From contig CALEMB010000099.1 in assembly GCA_937902805.1 (NCBI GenBank), positions 1 to 16,363 on the forward strand: a stretch of 16,363 nucleotides of DNA. The letters run 5' to 3'. Source of the stretch: an uncultured Bacteroidales bacterium (GTDB lineage Bacteria; Bacteroidota; Bacteroidia; Bacteroidales; F082). Positions 1 to 6,043 of this stretch are shown here, piece after piece; positions within the stretch are counted from its first letter, which is position 1; every line of letters starts with the position of its first letter. A program made the position numbers and the translations under genes. The notes beneath the pieces were generated by a model. The model made no database searches. It was not told the DNA's origin and saw only the letters and a program-made list of their open reading frames with translations.

Positions 1-1
1 T

Positions 2-40
2 ATCGGTCTCGGCATTCCTGCTGAACCGCTCTTCCGATCT
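2..40 (+). other. Illumina paired-end adapter remnant (artefact)
   Basis: From base 2 to base 40 the sequence is identical, as I remember it, to the 3' part of the Illumina paired-end PCR primer 2.0, ending in the signature CGCTCTTCCGATCT. Base 1 is already a mismatch to the primer. The hexamer CGATCT is repeated at 41-46, so genuine genome sequence may only start at about 47. It is untrimmed library adapter at a contig end and should be masked. Confidence 0.95.
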
Positions 41-95
41 CGATCTCAGGCTCAGGGACCTGAACTTATGCAGGTCGTTGAGCTTGTCGAAATCG
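41..95. repeat. REP-like palindromic element, contig-edge copy
   Basis: The left arm (47-60, possibly from 41) carries CAGGCTCAGGGACC. The right arm (72-95) carries AGGTCGTTGAGCTTGTCGAA. The arms are inverted and separated by about 12 bases, as in the copy at 11568-11640. The left arm lacks the TTCGA portion, where adapter sequence joins. It lies downstream of the xerD stop codon. The family resembles the TTCGACAAGCTCAG repeats dispersed in many bacterial genomes. Its repetitive nature probably caused the contig to break here. Confidence 0.8.
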
Positions 96-127
96 AAGAT
101 TCAACGTAGTTAAACGCTGTCTTTATA

Positions 128-1066
128 TCAATGGCTCTTAAACCTCGGATGATACGTCGTCAAAGTATCGCGCAGCAATTCATCGGAGATATGTGTGTAT
201 ATTTCCGTTGTACTTACGCTGGCGTGACCAAGCATCTGCTGAACGGCGAGCAGGTTGGCACCACCTTCCAATAGATGCGTGGCGAAGCTGTGCCTAAAGG
301 TGTGTGGACTGATGGTCTTGTTGATGCCGTTTTTCTCAGCCAATTCCTTCACGATAAGGAAAACCATTTGTCGGGTGAGGCTTGTTCCGCGGCTGTTGAG
401 GAAGACCGTATCGGTGAATTTGGGCTTTGGTGTGATGTGCAGCCTTGCACCTTCGATATATTGGTACAAAATCTTCAAGCTGCTGTCGCCGATGGGCACG
501 AGTCTCTCCTTGCTGCCCTTGCCGATGATGCGCAGGAAGCCGTCTTGACGGTAGATGTTGCTGATTTGCAGGCCAATGAGTTCGGAGACACGCAGGCCAC
601 AGCCATACATTACCTCAATCATGGCCTTGTTGCGGTGGCCAGTAGGTTGGCTGAGGTCAATGCTGTCAATCATCTTTTGGATTTCCTCGTAAGTCAGCAC
701 TTCGGGCAGGTGCCGCCCAAGAGTGGGAGAGGAGATGAGAACCGTGGGATCAGTTTCTGCGATTTCTTCCTGGGTCAAGTAACGCCAAAACGACTTCAGC
801 CCTGACAAAATGCGCGCCTGCGAGGTGGCACCGATGTGCAAGTCGTAGAGGTAAGCGAAGAAATTCTCTATGGTCTCCTGTTTGATGTCATTGATTTCAG
901 TAGAGACGGTGTGCACACCGTCTCTACCATCTAGGTATTGCATAAACAAAGCGACATCATGGCAGTAGGCCTCCACGCTGTTGTCTGACAGCGAAAGCTC
1001 CAGCCGCAAGTAGTCGGCGTAGTGTTTGATGAGGTTTTTGCTGATATTGACAGGCTGCTTTTCCAT
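128..1066 (-). CDS. xerD: Site-specific tyrosine recombinase XerD
   Basis: This 312-residue integrase-family protein is expected to act with XerC (or alone) at dif to resolve chromosome dimers in the cytoplasm. The N-terminal SAM-like core-binding domain covers roughly residues 8-100 and the catalytic domain 120-308. The active-site set is complete: R159 (GLRVSEL), K183 (GKGSK), H255 and R258 (HTFRHSFATH), H281 (LGHAS) and nucleophile Y290. The RRHLPEVL-like linker and the HPR C-terminus favour XerD over XerC or a phage integrase. I chose the ATG at 1066 because the longer frame would start upstream of the promoter box at 1080-1087. Residues 47-56 (GRDGVHTVST) are encoded by a perfect 28-base palindrome, which looks like an in-frame repeat insertion. 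The gene is divergent from the nitroreductase. Family assignment is firm; XerD rather than XerC is likely. Confidence 0.93.
   Translation of the reverse strand: MEKQPVNISKNLIKHYADYLRLELSLSDNSVEAYCHDVALFMQYLDGRDGVHTVSTEINDIKQETIENFFAYLYDLHIGATSQARILSGLKSFWRYLTQEEIAETDPTVLISSPTLGRHLPEVLTYEEIQKMIDSIDLSQPTGHRNKAMIEVMYGCGLRVSELIGLQISNIYRQDGFLRIIGKGSKERLVPIGDSSLKILYQYIEGARLHITPKPKFTDTVFLNSRGTSLTRQMVFLIVKELAEKNGINKTISPHTFRHSFATHLLEGGANLLAVQQMLGHASVSTTEIYTHISDELLRDTLTTYHPRFKSH
900..927. repeat. Perfect 28-base palindrome inside xerD
   Basis: The sequence reads GTAGAGACGGTGTG followed by its exact reverse complement, with no mismatch and no loop. It resembles the GTAGAGACG...CGTCTCTAC palindromes scattered through various bacterial genomes. 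On the minus strand it encodes GRDGVHTVST in the XerD N-terminal domain. It does not disrupt the frame, and it lies in a region between helices where XerD homologues vary in length. Confidence 0.85.
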
Positions 1067-1079
1067 CGTTTTGTTTCTG

Positions 1080-1087
1080 CAAAGGTA
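1080..1087 (-). promoter_or_regulatory. xerD -7 promoter box (TACCTTTG)
   Basis: The reverse complement reads TACCTTTG, matching the Bacteroidetes TAnnTTTG -7 consensus, 13 bases upstream of the chosen xerD ATG. The leader would be only a few bases. I see no clear -33 TTTG partner, so support is moderate. Confidence 0.5.
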
Positions 1088-1097
1088 CGTTTTTTTA

Positions 1098-1128
1098 TTG
1101 CTAAGGTGGTGTTTTTTTCCTATCTTTG
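1098..1128 (+). promoter_or_regulatory. Nitroreductase promoter (-33 TTG, -7 TATCTTTG)
   Basis: TTG at 1098-1100 and TATCTTTG at 1121-1128 are spaced by 20 bases, matching the Bacteroidetes primary sigma-factor pattern. The start codon at 1161 follows about 32 bases after the -7 box. It overlaps head to head with the xerD promoter. Confidence 0.75.
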
Positions 1129-1160
1129 CCACGAAAACCAACCTTAAATCTTATCAAAAC

Positions 1161-1802
1161 ATGAAAAACACTAGATTGAATCTTCTTTTCGCAGCGACTT
1201 TGGCATTTTTGATGCTCACTGGCTGCTCAAACAAAGAAAACAATACTGAAACTGCCACTTCCGATGTGGTTTCCTTCGATGAAGTGTTGGCAACAAGAAG
1301 AAGTGTCCGTAGCTATGATGCCACCAAGACCATCAGCGAGGCCGAGGTGCGCGAGTTGCTTATTACCACGCAGGAGGCACCCTCTTGGGCAAACCAACAG
1401 CCTTCCAAGTATTATGTGGCCATGAGTCCGGAGAAGATTGAAGCTGTATCTAACCTCGTGGGAGAGCGCAACAAGCAGAACATCGCTGGTGCCCCCGTGC
1501 TGATTGTCTCCACTTACGAGAAGGGCAAGTCTGGCTTCTTCCGTGGCGAGCAGACCAACGAGGTGGGCGACGGCTGGGGTGCCTACGACAACGGTCTCAG
1601 CAACGCCTATTTCATCCTGAAGGCCCGCGCCAAAGGCTTCGACACGCTCATCATGGGTATGCGCGATTCCGATGCACTTCGCACACTGTTCAACATCCCT
1701 GAGAACGAAGCCATCATGGCGGTCATCTCGTTGGGCTACAGGTCGGGCGAACCTCGCCAGCCTGAACACCGTCCGTTGGAGGATGTGGTGGAGTTTTTCT
1801 AA
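1161..1802 (+). CDS. Lipoprotein nitroreductase-family protein
   Basis: The 213-residue protein begins with a lipoprotein signal peptide: a basic start, a hydrophobic stretch at 7-19 and the lipobox LTGC with C22. It should therefore be exported and lipid-anchored. Residues 38-195 are a nitroreductase domain, with the FMN-contacting RRSVRSYD segment at 46-53, APSWANQQPSKYYV at 73-86, and the helix plus GFDTLIMG near 159-166. The family reduces nitro compounds, quinones or related substrates with NAD(P)H and bound FMN; the substrate here cannot be predicted. Most family members are cytoplasmic, so an exported copy is unusual. The start at 1161 is set by the promoter at 1098-1128 and by the signal peptide. 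It ends before a hairpin terminator shared with the convergent DUF1015 gene. Confidence 0.85.
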   Translation: MKNTRLNLLFAATLAFLMLTGCSNKENNTETATSDVVSFDEVLATRRSVRSYDATKTISEAEVRELLITTQEAPSWANQQPSKYYVAMSPEKIEAVSNLVGERNKQNIAGAPVLIVSTYEKGKSGFFRGEQTNEVGDGWGAYDNGLSNAYFILKARAKGFDTLIMGMRDSDALRTLFNIPENEAIMAVISLGYRSGEPRQPEHRPLEDVVEFF

Positions 1803-1825
1803 TTTGCGAATTGTTTAAAACAAAA

Positions 1826-1855
1826 AGGGACGCGAGGCTTTTGTCTCGTGTCCCT
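1826..1855. terminator. Bidirectional hairpin terminator
   Basis: An 11-base-pair stem (AGGGACGCGAG with CTCGTGTCCCT, one G-T wobble) surrounds an 8-base loop. An A-rich run just upstream on the plus strand reads as a U-tract on the minus strand, so it is best for ending the DUF1015 transcript. The AT-rich right side could also serve the nitroreductase. It sits between the two convergent genes. Confidence 0.8.
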
Positions 1856-1877
1856 ATTAAATTAGTGTCATAGCCTA

Positions 1878-3200
1878 TCAATCCAAAGTGTGAATCACAA
1901 GGCCCGAGCGCAGTTTAGGCTCAAACCAAGTGGTCTTGGGAGGCATGATGTTGCCCGTATCGGCGATGTCGATGATCTGCTTCATGCTCACTGGATATAG
2001 CGCGAAGGCGACCTTCATCTCACCGCTGTCGACGCGACGCTTCAGCTCGCCGAGGCCACGGATACCGCCAACGAAGTCGATGCGCTTGTCGGTGCGGAGG
2101 TCCTTGATGCCCAAGATCTTGTCGAGGACAAGGTTGCTGAGGATGGTGACATCCAACACGCCGATCGGGTCGTTGTCGTCGTAGGTGCCGGGTTTGGCAG
2201 TCAGGCTGTACCACACGCCTTCGATGTACATCGAGAAGTTGTGGAGCTTGTTGGGCTTGTACTCGGTGTCGCACTCGCAGTGGCAGGGGAACTCGCAGTT
2301 GCAGGTGCCGCCGTCCTTGGTGCAGTCGCACTTGCACTCGATGTCGAAGTTCTCTTGCAGAGCCTTGAAGAAGTCCTTGGTGCTGAGGCCGTTGAGGTCT
2401 TTCACGACGCGGTTGTAGTCGATGACGTTCAACTGGTTGTCGGGGAAGATGACGGTCATGAAGTAGTTGTACTCCTCCTTGCCAGTGTGGGCGGGATTGT
2501 GTTCCTTCTTCTCTTGGCCGACGAGGGCGGCAGCGGCGCTACGGTGGTGACCATCAGCGATGTACATGGCTGGAACCTTCTTGTCGAAGAGTTCAACCAA
2601 GCGGGCGATGGTGGCCTTGTCGTCGATGATCCAGAAACGATGGCCGAAGCCGTCTTCCTTGGCGATGAAGTCGTAGATGGGCTTCTCAGCGGTGATCTTG
2701 CTCACGATGGCGTCGATTTCGGCGACGGCAGGGTAGGCGAAGAACACAGGCTCGACGTTGGCGTTGGTGAGGCGGACATGCTTCATGCGGTCCTCTTCCT
2801 TGTCCTTACGGGTCAGTTCATGCTTCTTGATGACCTTGTTGACATAGTCTTCGCTGTAGGCGCAGGCCACGATGCCGTACTGCCAGTGGGCATTCGGCTC
2901 GGTGGGGTTCATGCTCTGGGCATAGATGTAAAGCTTTTCCTCTTGGTCTTGCTTGATCCATCCGTAGTCTTTGAAGCTGTTGAAGTTCTCAACGACTTTC
3001 AGATAGGTCTCGAGGTCGCTGTCCTTGTGGCCTTCGGGCAGGTCGATTTCGGCCTTGGTCACGTGGAGCAGGCTATAGGGGTTGCCCTCGCATTCCTTGC
3101 GTGCCTCTTCGGTGTTCAGCACGTCGTAGGGACGGGAGGCGAGTTGCTGGACGATGTCCACGCCGGGACGCCATCCTTTGAACGGTTTGATAACTGACAT
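1878..3200 (-). CDS. DUF1015 family protein of the serine operon
   Basis: This 440-residue soluble protein of the DUF1015 family has no signal peptide. It starts MSVIKPFKGWRPG and has the family's ASRPYDVLNTEEAR and YSLLHVTKAEIDLPEG segments near the N-terminus. The motif ADGHHR at 215-220 resembles the DGHHR active-site motif of ParB/sulfiredoxin-fold proteins, a fold that includes the ADP-dependent serine kinase SerK. With its place behind serC and serA, this suggests a phosphoserine- or serine-related activity, but that is inference and the function is unknown to me. Residues 289-310 carry eight cysteines in CxC pairs (CKCDC, CNC, CHCEC), which I do not recall from the family and which could bind metal. 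It is the last gene of the cluster, followed by a terminator. Confidence 0.85.
   Translation of the reverse strand: MSVIKPFKGWRPGVDIVQQLASRPYDVLNTEEARKECEGNPYSLLHVTKAEIDLPEGHKDSDLETYLKVVENFNSFKDYGWIKQDQEEKLYIYAQSMNPTEPNAHWQYGIVACAYSEDYVNKVIKKHELTRKDKEEDRMKHVRLTNANVEPVFFAYPAVAEIDAIVSKITAEKPIYDFIAKEDGFGHRFWIIDDKATIARLVELFDKKVPAMYIADGHHRSAAAALVGQEKKEHNPAHTGKEEYNYFMTVIFPDNQLNVIDYNRVVKDLNGLSTKDFFKALQENFDIECKCDCTKDGGTCNCEFPCHCECDTEYKPNKLHNFSMYIEGVWYSLTAKPGTYDDNDPIGVLDVTILSNLVLDKILGIKDLRTDKRIDFVGGIRGLGELKRRVDSGEMKVAFALYPVSMKQIIDIADTGNIMPPKTTWFEPKLRSGLVIHTLD
2271..2336 (-). other. Cysteine-rich insert in the DUF1015 protein
   Basis: Codons 289-310 encode C-K-C-D-C, six residues, C-N-C, three residues, then C-H-C-E-C. 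All eight cysteines lie in CxC pairs or chains, and one histidine lies between two of them. The flanking residues (FDIE before, KLHNFSMYIEGVWYSL after) fit the ordinary family sequence, so this appears to be an added loop. Such spacing is typical of zinc- or copper-binding peptides; binding is inferred. Confidence 0.6.
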
Positions 3201-3243
3201 TGTATTAGGGTTTTAATTGTGATTCGTTCGGTGTTGACAAAGA

Positions 3244-3651
3244 TTAATATTCAGTACCATTGGCTGAATCATGTTTCTGAAAAGAAATGATCAGAGCGCC
3301 AATCATCTTGGTGAGTTCCATCAGTTCGTTGCGGATGTCGTTCTCCTGAGTTTCCTCAATTAAGGACTGCTTTGAGGCCAATGTGCAAATCATCACGCAC
3401 TTGCCGATGTTCGACTTGGCTTTTTGCAGATACTCGATGAACTCCGTTTTTGAACGGTTGGCACCTTCAATGATATTAGCAGAGATATGGCCAGCTTCGG
3501 TAAGAAACTGGTCGATGATGATTTTTTGTGCAGGGGTTTGCACCGTGTTGCTGAGGGAAAGGATAGCATTAGTGAAGTCCACAGACTTATGATAAATGCG
3601 GAGTCCCTCAAATTTGAAGAAATTGGTGGGTTTTGTGTTTTCAGGAATCAT
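3244..3651 (-). CDS. Four-helix bundle protein, 23S rRNA IVS type
   Basis: The 135-residue protein matches the small four-helix-bundle family first noted as ORFs in 23S rRNA intervening sequences, which is related to Avd of diversity-generating retroelements. Recognisable parts are FEGLRIYHKSVDF (14-26), SANIIEGANR (58-67, compare the family SNIAEG.GR) and FIEYLQKAKSNIGKC (71-85). The family's role is unclear; a positively charged bundle binding nucleic acid has been proposed. I chose the ATG at 3651. A longer frame starting with TTG at 3681 would begin inside a hairpin, which is unlikely. It lies between serA and DUF1015 in the same direction, with no reverse transcriptase or variable repeat in the window, so it is a stand-alone copy that may have been inserted into the operon. 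Confidence 0.8.
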   Translation of the reverse strand: MIPENTKPTNFFKFEGLRIYHKSVDFTNAILSLSNTVQTPAQKIIIDQFLTEAGHISANIIEGANRSKTEFIEYLQKAKSNIGKCVMICTLASKQSLIEETQENDIRNELMELTKMIGALIISFQKHDSANGTEY

Positions 3652-3667
3652 TATCAGGCAATTAAGG

Positions 3668-3700
3668 GAAAGGCACCGCAAGAGGCTTGCGGTACCTTTC
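3668..3700 (-). terminator. Hairpin after serA, possible terminator or attenuator
   Basis: A 15-position stem with one mismatch and a 3-base loop (GAAAGGCACCGCAAG pairing with CTTGCGGTACCTTTC) lies 16 bases downstream of the serA stop codon. On the minus strand it is followed by TTCCCTTAATTG, a weak U-rich run. It could end or reduce transcription before the four-helix gene, and so lower expression of the distal genes relative to serC and serA. Confidence 0.6.
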
Positions 3701-3715
3701 TCAGTTCGTTGAAAA

Positions 3716-4633
3716 TTATTTGTTCACTTGGAAGCGCTTGTTGCCAGTCTTGAAGAAATCAGCGATTTGGTTGGCAGCGGCCAGACCAGCGTTGATGTTG
3801 GCTTCTTCGGTTTGGGCACCCATCTTCTTGGGTGTGGCGAAGTAGCGGCCTTCGAAGGCTTTGAACTCGGCGTCGGCATCCGGCATGATGTCGGTGATGT
3901 ACTTGAGGTCCGTGCGCTCGGCCATCAGTTTGAGCAGTTCAGGCTCGTTGATGACTTCCTTACGGGCAGTGTTGACGAGGATGCCACCTTTGTGCATCTT
4001 GTTCACCACAGCGTAGTTGATGCTCTGCTTGGTCTCGGCAGTGGCCGGGATGTGCAGGCTGACCACATCGCAGGTCTCGAAGAGGGCGTCGCGGTTGGCG
4101 ACGGCGTGAACGCCAGCCTCTTCAATCTTCTCGGCGGGGACGAATTCGTCGAAAGCATAGACTTCCATGCCGAAGCCCTTGGCGATACGGGCCACGTTGC
4201 GACCCACGTTACCGAAGGCCAATAGACCGAGCTTCTTGCCCATCAGTTCGCTGCCGCTCTTGCCGTTGTAGAAGTTACGGACGGCGTAGACCAGCATGCC
4301 CATGACGAGTTCGGCAACGGCGTTGCTGTTCTGGCCGGGGGTGTTCATGGCGACGATCTTGCGGGCGGTGCAAGCCTCGAGGTCGAGGTTGTCGTAACCG
4401 GCGCCGGCACGGACGACGATCTTCAGGTTGTTGGCGTGGTCGATGACTTCCTTCGTCACCTTGTCGGAACGGACGATGAGGGCATCGGCGTCGGCAACGG
4501 CCTTATAGAGGTCATTGACATCGGTATATTTTTCCAAAAGAGCCAGTTCATAGCCGTTCTTCTCAACGACTTCGCGGATGCCGTCAACGGCGATCTTGGC
4601 GAAAGGCTTTTCAGTTGCAACTAAAACTTTCAT
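3716..4633 (-). CDS. serA: D-3-phosphoglycerate dehydrogenase (short type)
   Basis: The 305-residue protein is a D-isomer-specific 2-hydroxyacid dehydrogenase. It would oxidise 3-phosphoglycerate to 3-phosphohydroxypyruvate with NAD+, the first step of serine synthesis in the cytoplasm. The N-terminal substrate domain includes RAGAGYDNLD (75-84). The NAD-binding domain has GNVGRNVA (141-148) and NTARKEV (221-227) with catalytic R224. There is no C-terminal ACT regulatory domain, so the E. coli type of serine feedback is not expected. The usual catalytic histidine (TPH.GA) is replaced by lysine: TPKKMGAQTEEAN, K269 or K270. The usual EP acid motif near 252 is also not evident (DIMPDADAE). As I recall, the Entamoeba enzyme, said to be close to Bacteroides, has the same lysine. 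It lies directly downstream of serC. Confidence 0.9.
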   Translation of the reverse strand: MKVLVATEKPFAKIAVDGIREVVEKNGYELALLEKYTDVNDLYKAVADADALIVRSDKVTKEVIDHANNLKIVVRAGAGYDNLDLEACTARKIVAMNTPGQNSNAVAELVMGMLVYAVRNFYNGKSGSELMGKKLGLLAFGNVGRNVARIAKGFGMEVYAFDEFVPAEKIEEAGVHAVANRDALFETCDVVSLHIPATAETKQSINYAVVNKMHKGGILVNTARKEVINEPELLKLMAERTDLKYITDIMPDADAEFKAFEGRYFATPKKMGAQTEEANINAGLAAANQIADFFKTGNKRFQVNK

Positions 4634-4662
4634 GTTGATGTGTTTAATTTGATGTTTGTTTT

Positions 4663-4735
4663 GCTTTCAGCTTTCAGCAATCAGCTTTCAGCAGGCCGAA
4701 ACCATGCTGATAGCTGACTGCTGATGGCTGACAGC
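4663..4735. repeat. Imperfect long hairpin repeat between serC and serA
   Basis: Two 31-base arms (4663-4693 and 4705-4735) are inverted copies with about 26 of 31 positions paired and an 11-base loop. Each arm is built from short units like CAGCTTTCAGC or GCTGATAGCTG. It fills most of the serC-serA gap, lacks a U-tract, and looks like a dispersed intergenic repeat that also forms a stable RNA hairpin in the shared transcript. It could affect processing or the relative expression of serC and serA. Confidence 0.75.
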
Positions 4736-4743
4736 TGAAAAAT

Positions 4744-5847
4744 TTATTTGTTAGCTTTCTCAAAGTCTTGCATGCACTGGACGAGGGCTTCGACGGCCTC
4801 AATCGGGCAGGCGTTGTAGAGGCTGGCGCGGAAGCCACCGACGCTGCGGTGACCCTTGATGCCGACCATGCCGCGCTCCTTGGCGAAGGCCATGAAGGCG
4901 TCTTGCTTGTCCTCGTAACCGGGAGCCATGACCCAGCAGTGGTTCATGATGGAACGGTCTTCCTTCTCGGCAGTACCGACGAACATGCTGTTGCGGTCGA
5001 TTTCTTCATAGAGCATTTGTGACTTCTTGGTGTTGATCTTGTTCATAGCCTCGACGCCACCGATGGTGTCCTTCAGCCACACGAGGGTCTCGTGCATCAT
5101 GAAGATAGGCAGTACGGGCGGGGTGTTGAACATGCTGATGTTCTTGGCTTCTTCAGCAGCGTGGGTGCGGAAGTCGACCATTGTCGGCAGCGGGTTCATG
5201 TAGGCACGGTCGCCGATGTTGCCGAGGATGCTCTTCTTCACGATGACGAAGGTCACGCCAGCGGGGCCGACGTTCTTCTGGGCGCCACCGTAGATGAGGC
5301 CGTATTTCTTCACGTCGACGGGACGGCTCATGATGTCGGAGCTCATGTCAGCGACGAGCATGATGGGGCAGTCCATGTCGTATTTGATCTCAGTACCGTA
5401 GATGGTGTTGTTGGTCGTGATGTGGAAGTAGTCGGCATCCAGCGGGATGGTGTAGCCCTTCGGGATGTAGGTGTAGGTCTTCTCTTCGGAAGAGGCGACG
5501 ATGTCGACCTTACCGAACAGTTTGGCTTCCTTAGCGGCCTTCTTGGCCCAGACGCCGGTCTGGAGGTAGGCGGCCTTGGTCTTCATGAGGTTGGCGGGCA
5601 CAGTGAAGAACTGTGTGCTGGCACCACCACCGAGGAAGAGGACTTCGTACTCCTCAGGGATGTTGAGGAGGTCGCGCCACAGTTGACGAGTCTCAGCCAT
5701 GATGCGCTCCCAACCCGGGGTGCGGTGAGAAATTTCGGCGATACCGATGCCAGTGTTGTCGAAATCATAGAGCGCCTTGACGGTGCTTTCGATAGCCTGC
5801 TTGGGCAGTACGCAGGGACCTGCGTTGAAATTAAAAGCCTGTTTCAT
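4744..5847 (-). CDS. serC: Phosphoserine aminotransferase
   Basis: The 367-residue PLP enzyme of fold type I would convert 3-phosphohydroxypyruvate and glutamate to O-phosphoserine and 2-oxoglutarate in the cytoplasm; it often also acts in pyridoxine synthesis. The N-terminal FNFNAGPCVLP (5-15) is typical of the family. GGGAST (73-78) is the PLP phosphate loop, GGAQKNVGPAG (187-197) carries the Schiff-base lysine K191, and KGHRSVGGFRASLYNA (331-346) holds the substrate-binding HR and R340. Length matches the family (about 360). I took the ATG at 5847 because a longer open frame reaching 5916 would start inside the -7 promoter box. It is the first gene of the minus-strand cluster serC, serA, four-helix gene, DUF1015. 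Confidence 0.95.
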   Translation of the reverse strand: MKQAFNFNAGPCVLPKQAIESTVKALYDFDNTGIGIAEISHRTPGWERIMAETRQLWRDLLNIPEEYEVLFLGGGASTQFFTVPANLMKTKAAYLQTGVWAKKAAKEAKLFGKVDIVASSEEKTYTYIPKGYTIPLDADYFHITTNNTIYGTEIKYDMDCPIMLVADMSSDIMSRPVDVKKYGLIYGGAQKNVGPAGVTFVIVKKSILGNIGDRAYMNPLPTMVDFRTHAAEEAKNISMFNTPPVLPIFMMHETLVWLKDTIGGVEAMNKINTKKSQMLYEEIDRNSMFVGTAEKEDRSIMNHCWVMAPGYEDKQDAFMAFAKERGMVGIKGHRSVGGFRASLYNACPIEAVEALVQCMQDFEKANK

Positions 5848-5913
5848 TACAATTAATGCTTTAAATGTTTGATTTATAATTTGTTGATTAAGTTTAACTC
5901 GTTTATTTTGCTG

Positions 5914-5921
5914 CAAAGATA
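5914..5921 (-). promoter_or_regulatory. serC -7 promoter box (TATCTTTG)
   Basis: The reverse complement reads TATCTTTG, an exact Bacteroidetes -7 box, 66 bases upstream of the serC ATG. It predicts a leader of roughly 55-60 bases that is AT-rich, with no riboswitch I can recognise. The -33 element is not clear. It likely drives the whole serine cluster. Confidence 0.65.
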
Positions 5922-6002
5922 AGAAATAAAACCATGTGCCACGCTTTTTTTGAAATATTTAGGTTTTTCTATGGAATAACGCGTGTTTTTCATGAAAATC
6001 GC

Positions 6003-6010
6003 TATTTTTG
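6003..6010 (+). promoter_or_regulatory. Possible -7 box for the small lipoprotein
   Basis: TATTTTTG fits TAnnTTTG and lies about 34 bases before the proposed GTG start. The upstream region is T-rich (GTTTTTC near 5981-5987) without a clean TTTG at the expected distance. It faces away from the serC promoter, about 80 bases off. Confidence 0.4.
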
Positions 6011-6043
6011 CAGCTCGAAATCAAATTATCAAAATCAATCATT

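Noticed and set aside
128..1066. Phage or transposon integrase instead of XerD
   Set aside because: Length, N-terminal domain and C-terminal motif fit XerD, and no mobile-element genes or attachment sites flank it.
2241..3197. Long open frame of about 318 codons on the plus strand opposite the DUF1015 gene
   Set aside because: It is rich in Val, Asp, Glu and Leu in a pattern expected from reading the antisense of a G+C-biased gene, has no recognisable domain, and the minus-strand frame matches a known family along its full length.
3244..3651. Diversity-generating retroelement accessory gene (avd)
   Set aside because: The fold family is shared, but no reverse transcriptase, template repeat or variable repeat is in the window.
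3652..3681. TTG start and a 10-residue N-terminal extension for the four-helix gene
   Set aside because: The TTG falls inside a stable hairpin, and the family's conserved part begins only after the ATG at 3651.
4663..4735. CRISPR-like repeats between serC and serA
   Set aside because: Units are short, inverted and not regularly spaced with unique spacers, and no cas genes are present.
5092..5856. Plus-strand open frame opposite serC
   Set aside because: It mirrors the conserved phosphoserine aminotransferase codons and has no homology I recognise.
5848..5916. N-terminal extension of serC
   Set aside because: It overlaps the -7 promoter box and the leader, and FNFNAGP is the normal N-terminus of the family.
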